Below are positions 59,775-64,000 of a stretch of 64,000 bases of DNA, piece after piece. The translations under genes and the position numbers were made by a program. Source of the DNA: Natronorubrum bangense (GTDB lineage: Archaea > Halobacteriota > Halobacteria > Halobacteriales > Natrialbaceae); NCBI RefSeq assembly GCF_004799645.1, contig NZ_CP031305.1, positions 434,001 to 498,000 on the forward strand. Direction: 5' to 3'. A model generated the notes under the pieces. That model ran no database searches. It saw only the letters and a program-made list of their open reading frames with translations, and had not been told where the DNA came from. Positions within the stretch are counted from its first letter, which is position 1, and each line of letters starts with the position of its first letter.

Positions 59775-60707
59775 TCAGTCCTCTTCGAGTGTCAGCGTCA
59801 CCGTTTTGTCGTCGCCGTCGATTTCGACATCCGTTTCAGCGTCGTCGTAGTTGTCCGCAACCGCGATCACTGTGTAGTCGTCGTCCTCGAGGTCGAACTC
59901 GGCCTCGCCGTCCTCGTCGGTCTCCTCCTCAGCGACCGTCGGGGAGAAGAAATTATCTTCCATGACTTCGACGGTGGCGTCTTCGATCGGGTCGCCATCG
60001 TCGTCCTCGACGACGGCTGTTAACGTGTGTGTCTCGTCGTCATCGTCATCTGCCTCGAGTGTTAGCGTCACCGTTTCGTCGTCACCGTCGATCTCGACGT
60101 CGGTTTCAGCTTCGTCGTAGCCGTCTGCAGAGGCAGTAACCGTGTACTCACCGTCCTCGAGGTCGAAATCGGCTTCACCGTCCTCGTCGACCAACTGGTC
60201 TTCGGAGCCGTCAACGTCGACGGTGGCGTCGTCGATCGGCTCACCGTCGTCGTCTTCGATGATTGCCGTTAGCGTGTGCGTTTCGTTATCGGCGTCGTCA
60301 TCGCTGTCATCGCTACTCTCGTCACTTCCGTCGTCGCTGTCGTCGCTATCGCCGTCATCGCTACTCTCGTCACTTCCGTCGTCGCTGTCATCGCTATCGC
60401 CGTCATCGCTACTCTCGCCGCTTTCGTCGTCGCTGTCATCGCTATCGCCGTCATCGCTACTCTCGCCGCTTTCGTCGTCCGAGTCATCACTACCGGCATC
60501 GGCATCGGCCGCATCACCCTCGGCAGTCGATTCTGAACTGCCCCAGTCGTCGCTGAGAGAGCCGATTGCACCGCCGACGGCACCACCACCCGCAGCGAGT
60601 ACGAGTCCAGCGGCTAACAACACCACGCCGCTGACAGTGAGCAGTATCTGGATACTCGTCTGAATCGATCGTGTCTCCGAACGCTGTTGTCGGACGTTGC
60701 GACGCAT
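59775..60707 (-). CDS. Surface-anchored Ser-Asp repeat protein with carboxypeptidase-regulatory-like domains
   Basis: The 310-residue protein starts with a short basic N-terminus and a transmembrane helix (about 22-48). Residues about 70-140 are four 16-residue repeats of Ser, Asp, Gly and Glu with a 48-base period in the DNA. Two beta-sandwich domains of the carboxypeptidase-regulatory/PEGA type follow (about 143-220 and 228-310, each with DxxxTHTLTA(I/V)IED and YTVxAxADxYDEAETDVEIDGD). It is very acidic and was probably built by domain and repeat duplication. It may be a surface adhesin or stalk; anchoring is by the N-terminal helix. Confidence 0.72.
   Translation of the reverse strand: MRRNVRQQRSETRSIQTSIQILLTVSGVVLLAAGLVLAAGGGAVGGAIGSLSDDWGSSESTAEGDAADADAGSDDSDDESGESSDDGDSDDSDDESGESSDDGDSDDSDDGSDESSDDGDSDDSDDGSDESSDDSDDDADNETHTLTAIIEDDDGEPIDDATVDVDGSEDQLVDEDGEADFDLEDGEYTVTASADGYDEAETDVEIDGDDETVTLTLEADDDDDETHTLTAVVEDDDGDPIEDATVEVMEDNFFSPTVAEEETDEDGEAEFDLEDDDYTVIAVADNYDDAETDVEIDGDDKTVTLTLEED
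60290..60490 (-). repeat. Tandem 48-base repeats in the Ser-Asp gene
   Basis: About four units that encode GDSDDSDDESGESSDD and close variants. Third-position changes accumulate between units, and the last two units carry GSDESS in place of ESGESS. The array lies within the coding sequence and is prone to length change. Confidence 0.75.
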
Positions 60708-61091
60708 AATCGATCTCTGGTTTTAGAACGCGGATAGTCGTCTGCGGTGTGTACTACACGGGCAGTCGTGACGCACGATTCGGTGCATTGGCAGACAGTT
60801 TCTCAGCGCTACAGTTCACTATACGGCTGCTAAAACCGTTCAGCTCACGTGAACTGTCCCGGGACGAGGATCAGAACTCCCGGTATCGGCCGCGAGCACG
60901 TCTGCCACTGGCGATGGGACGATAACCACTTTCGGACCAATTGTCACATCGTGTGCCGACTGTTCTGTGTCGTCCGAGCCGACGGGCCACTGACCAGCCA
61001 AAACCGAGCCAGAACCGTCATCCGAAGCCCACTCGAGAGGGCATTTAATAGGCTCATAGTATCAGTCGGTGGGGAGAGATGTTCAACGAAG
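60708..61091. other. Divergent intergenic region with near-palindrome
   Basis: There is no gene. CAGCTCACGTGAACTG (60841-60856) is a 16-bp palindrome with one mismatch pair. A TATA-like CATTTAATAGG (61042-61052) and GGGGAGAG (61071-61078) precede the carbamoyltransferase start. Confidence 0.5.
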
Positions 61092-62930
61092 ATGAGTGAC
61101 TATCGACTCGCGTTCAAACCAGCGATCGGACTGTACGGACAGCACGACCCCAGTGCTGTCCTGTTCGAAGATGGAACGCCAGTCTTTGGCATCGAAGAGG
61201 AGCGGTTGACTCGAGAGAAACACGCCACCGAGACGTTTCCGACGAACGCCATCGAAGCCTGTCTCGACTACCGCAACCTCGAGTTCGACGATCTCGGGAC
61301 GATCATCCTCCCGTACGATCCCAGCCTCCGCGCTCGGATCCGCTCACACTACATCACCGACGCGCTCCGGGCACCTGGTCTGACGAGAACGCTCTCCGCA
61401 CTCGAGAACACGATCGTCACCGAAGCCCAGAGTCGGCTGGCACCGACGCGCCAGATCGAACACCGCCTTGCCGAGATCGATACACCGGTGCCACCGATCG
61501 AGCTGCGCTCTCACCACCGCTGTCACGCCGCCAGCGCGTTCCATCCATCGGGGTTCGACGAGGCGCTCGTCGTCACGATCGACGCAAAAGGTGAGTACGA
61601 CTCGACTGTCGTCTGGCGCGGCGACGAAACTGGACTGACTCGCGTGCACACGTACGAGCATCCGAACAGTCTCGGTCTCTTCTTTGCAGTTATTACGGAG
61701 TATCTCGGCTACCGGATGTTCAACGGCGAAGGCAAGGTGATGGGACTCGCACCCTACGGCGAGGAGAACCCGTCGATCGAGCGGACGTTGCGCGAGCTGA
61801 TCGACGTCGGCGCAGACTACGACGTGACCGAGGTGACCAAACGCTGGGGCACCGGCCACGGCGTCAGTCTACTCGAGGATGTCTTCGGCCGCCCGCGAAA
61901 GGCGTCGCCGGAGGAGTTCGATCAGTGGGAGAAAGACCTGGCGTATACGGCACAGAAACTGCTCGAGGAGATCGTCCTCGATATCGTCCAGGCGTATTCG
62001 GGGACGGTCAAGAGCGGAAACGTCGCCCTCGCTGGCGGGGTCGCGCTCAACTGCAAACTCAACAAACGGGTTCGTGAGGCCACCGTCGTCGATGACGTCT
62101 TTGTCCAGCCTGTCGCCCACGATGCTGGACTCGCACTCGGTGCGGGCTGGATCGGACAGGACCCTGCGTCGGTCGAGCCCCTGTCGACGGTCTATTTCGG
62201 TCCCGAGTACGATCTCGAGGCGATCGAATCGCGGCTCCAGACGAACAAGATCGCGTACGCAGAACCAGACGATCTCGAGGGATATGTCGCCAAGCGACTC
62301 GCCGACGGTGCGCTTGTCGGCTGGTTCCAGGGCCGAATGGAGATGGGGCCACGGGCGCTGGGGGCACGAAGTATTCTCGCCGACCCACGAACGGCTGCCT
62401 CGCGTGATCGCGTCAATCGGTTCGTCAAACACCGCGAGGAGTGGCGCCCGTTCGCTCCCTCGATGCTCGAGGAGGCCGCCGAGGAGTATCTCGTCGATGG
62501 CCAGCCTGCGCCGTTTATGATCGATGCGTACGACGTCCGCTCCGAGAAGTTGGACGAACTCGAGGCAGTCGTCCACCCGGCAGATGGCTCGACGCGCCCA
62601 CAAACCGTTCGCGAAGACCAGCACCCACGATACCATCGTCTGCTCTCGGCGTTCGAGGACATCACGGGCGTTCCGGTGCTGTTGAACACGTCGTTCAACG
62701 ACCACGGCGAGCCGATCGTCAACACGCCGACGGAAGCGGTCAAGGACTTTTACGGCATGGGGCTCGATCTGCTCGTTCTTGGAGACTACGTTCTCGAAAA
62801 GCCGACACAGTTGGTCGACAACCCAGACCGGATCGGCGAAGCAACCGTCAACCCGGCCGCCGGGGAACAGGAGTCAGGCACCGACGAGACAGCAACAGGA
62901 CCACGGTCTGGCGAGCAACTGGTACAGTAA
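61092..62930 (+). CDS. NodU/TobZ-family carbamoyltransferase
   Basis: The protein has 612 residues from ATG 61092; the upstream open frame is not conserved. The N-terminal YrdC-like/kinase-type fold shows GLYGQHDPSAVLFEDG, EEERLTREKHATETFP, and the metal-binding RSHHRCHAASAF (H141, H142, H145). The C-terminal part has FQGRMEMGPRALGARSILADP and LLNTSFNDHGEPIVN. These enzymes form carbamoyl-adenylate from carbamoyl phosphate and ATP and place a carbamoyl group on a sugar or antibiotic. Here they probably carbamoylate a sugar of the surface glycan. It converges on a glycosyltransferase gene. Confidence 0.88.
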   Translation: MSDYRLAFKPAIGLYGQHDPSAVLFEDGTPVFGIEEERLTREKHATETFPTNAIEACLDYRNLEFDDLGTIILPYDPSLRARIRSHYITDALRAPGLTRTLSALENTIVTEAQSRLAPTRQIEHRLAEIDTPVPPIELRSHHRCHAASAFHPSGFDEALVVTIDAKGEYDSTVVWRGDETGLTRVHTYEHPNSLGLFFAVITEYLGYRMFNGEGKVMGLAPYGEENPSIERTLRELIDVGADYDVTEVTKRWGTGHGVSLLEDVFGRPRKASPEEFDQWEKDLAYTAQKLLEEIVLDIVQAYSGTVKSGNVALAGGVALNCKLNKRVREATVVDDVFVQPVAHDAGLALGAGWIGQDPASVEPLSTVYFGPEYDLEAIESRLQTNKIAYAEPDDLEGYVAKRLADGALVGWFQGRMEMGPRALGARSILADPRTAASRDRVNRFVKHREEWRPFAPSMLEEAAEEYLVDGQPAPFMIDAYDVRSEKLDELEAVVHPADGSTRPQTVREDQHPRYHRLLSAFEDITGVPVLLNTSFNDHGEPIVNTPTEAVKDFYGMGLDLLVLGDYVLEKPTQLVDNPDRIGEATVNPAAGEQESGTDETATGPRSGEQLVQ

Positions 62931-63003
62931 TCTCGAAAAACCGACCGGTTTGACTCGAGTGACTGGTTGTCGCGTTCGGGTCGGTCGACTCATCTGTCGT
63001 CGA

Positions 63004-63993
63004 TTACGTTTGTGGCTCGAGTAAGCCCTCGGCCGACCGCTCGAGCTGGGTATCTGTGACAACATCCCGACCGAACCGAGCAAAATCGAGCGCAGACGAT
63101 CCCAGAACAGCAAAGCAGCAGATCGCGAGGCCGGTGACCGTCGGCCCGTGCTTTGTGGCTTCTAGGCCGTATCGAAACGCCCGCCGTCGGTTGTTCCGGG
63201 AGATCTCTGCCCAACCGTATGAGACGTGGCGGCCGTATCGGAGGCGGCGTTCGATGGCCGGGTGGCGTTCGATCTCGTCACGATATTTTGACCAGATTTT
63301 GCCCGAGATATCCCCAGCCTCGTCGAGATCGAGTTGGAGCCGTTCGGGTCGGTCATCGGCCATCTGCGTCGTGACGTTGTGGTCGTGAAACTGGCGAACG
63401 ACTAGCGGTTCGTCGACGTACTCGAACTCGTACTCGCGGGCGATCCGAATCGTCTGGTCCCAGTCTTCGCCGCGTTCGAAGTCAGTGTCGTACGTGCCGA
63501 CCGTCTCGAAACACTCAGTCCGGATCATGTGGCTCGAGTACGGTTTGAGATCGAACTGGGCGAGGATATCCGGATAGATGTCACCACGCATCGATGGCGT
63601 ATACGAACCGACAGTCCGGCCGTTCTGTCTGATGTGGCCACCAGTGTAGACGACGCCACAGTCCGGCTGCGCCGCCATGACGGCGAGTTGTGTTTCGACT
63701 TTCTCTGGAGCCCAGCGGTCGTCGTCGTCCAGAATACAGATATATTCGCCCCTGGCGTGTTCGATCGCCCGGTTCCGGCTGGCCGCGATTCCGAGGCGCT
63801 CGTCGTTGTAGATCGGCCGTACACGGTCGTCAGCAGCGTACTGCTCGAGGACGGCCTGTGTTTCGTCGACAGGAGGATCGCAGACGATCACGACTTCGAT
63901 TTCGTCGTGGGTCTGGGCGAGTGCAGTCTCGACGGCCCCGTCGATAAACGAGGGTCGATCGTAGGTCGGGATAATAACACTGACGAGCGTCAT
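63004..63993 (-). CDS. Family-2 glycosyltransferase
   Basis: The 329-residue protein has a GT-A core with VSVIIPTYDRPSFI at the start and the DxD motif in CILDDDDRW. An ERGEDWDQTIRIAREYEFEYVDEP catalytic-base segment is near 185-205. A hydrophobic segment lies near 285-305. It is related to the transferase at 40473 in length and layout. The codon 63991-63993 is the start; only seven bases of upstream sequence lie in the window, so the promoter is outside. The sugar specificity is unknown. Confidence 0.87.
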   Translation of the reverse strand: MTLVSVIIPTYDRPSFIDGAVETALAQTHDEIEVVIVCDPPVDETQAVLEQYAADDRVRPIYNDERLGIAASRNRAIEHARGEYICILDDDDRWAPEKVETQLAVMAAQPDCGVVYTGGHIRQNGRTVGSYTPSMRGDIYPDILAQFDLKPYSSHMIRTECFETVGTYDTDFERGEDWDQTIRIAREYEFEYVDEPLVVRQFHDHNVTTQMADDRPERLQLDLDEAGDISGKIWSKYRDEIERHPAIERRLRYGRHVSYGWAEISRNNRRRAFRYGLEATKHGPTVTGLAICCFAVLGSSALDFARFGRDVVTDTQLERSAEGLLEPQT

Positions 63994-64000
63994 CTCCGTG

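Noticed and set aside
60290..60490. CRISPR array suggested by regular 48-base repetition
   Set aside because: There are no spacers: units are contiguous, in frame and encode the Ser-Asp repeat of a protein.

Overview
The window is chromosomal DNA of a halophilic archaeon, most likely of the Natrialbaceae (Natrinema/Haloterrigena type). The evidence is high GC content, strongly acidic proteins, frequent CTCGAG, genes that mostly lack Shine-Dalgarno sites but have TATA boxes 25-35 bases before the start codon (leaderless messages), Tat-type secretion signals, an intron-containing tRNA-Gln, and haloarchaeal families such as Bat-type HTH proteins and the membrane-anchored winged-helix type that I associate with DUF7344. 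The family-level placement is an inference; no rRNA gene is present.

Left part (1-13.7 kb): a stress and housekeeping region. It has four universal stress proteins (two single-domain, two tandem), two pyridoxamine-oxidase-like flavin-binding proteins, a UbiB/ABC1 kinase, endonuclease III, a degenerate NAD-kinase-like protein, an M28 peptidase, a membrane protein resembling the GIDE domain, a Rossmann oxidoreductase, a CBS-ParB protein and a Rossmann-DHH phosphoesterase.

Middle (13.7-30.8 kb): an eleven-gene respiratory complex I operon transcribed leftwards (nuoA-B-CD-H-I-J1-J2-K-L-M-N), with coupled or nearly coupled junctions throughout and no nuoEFG. Then come purE-purK, ribH followed by an aminotransferase, an HNH zinc-finger protein, an interrupted tRNA-Gln(UUG) flanked by partial copies of its own halves, and glmM.

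Right part (31-64 kb): a mosaic surface-polysaccharide/glycosylation region. It holds an alkaline-phosphatase-superfamily enzyme, a secreted beta-helix protein, two polysaccharide-deacetylase-like Tat lipoproteins, a flippase, three family-2 and one family-4 glycosyltransferases, an ATP-grasp protein, an asparagine-synthetase-like protein without a glutaminase cysteine, a DUF1616 protein, a GT-C-like membrane protein, a DUF354 protein, a nucleotide-sugar dehydrogenase, glmS and a NodU-type carbamoyltransferase. A plausible reading is that GlmS and GlmM supply amino sugars, the dehydrogenase makes uronic acids, the transferases assemble a lipid-linked glycan, the flippase exports it, and the ATP-grasp, Asn-synthetase-like and carbamoyltransferase proteins decorate it. 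Several small membrane-anchored winged-helix proteins lie among these genes.

Intergenic regions carry at least two families of dispersed palindromic repeats: R1 (about 83 bp, five copies) and R2 (about 40-bp hairpin, two copies). No insertion sequence, CRISPR array or rRNA was found.
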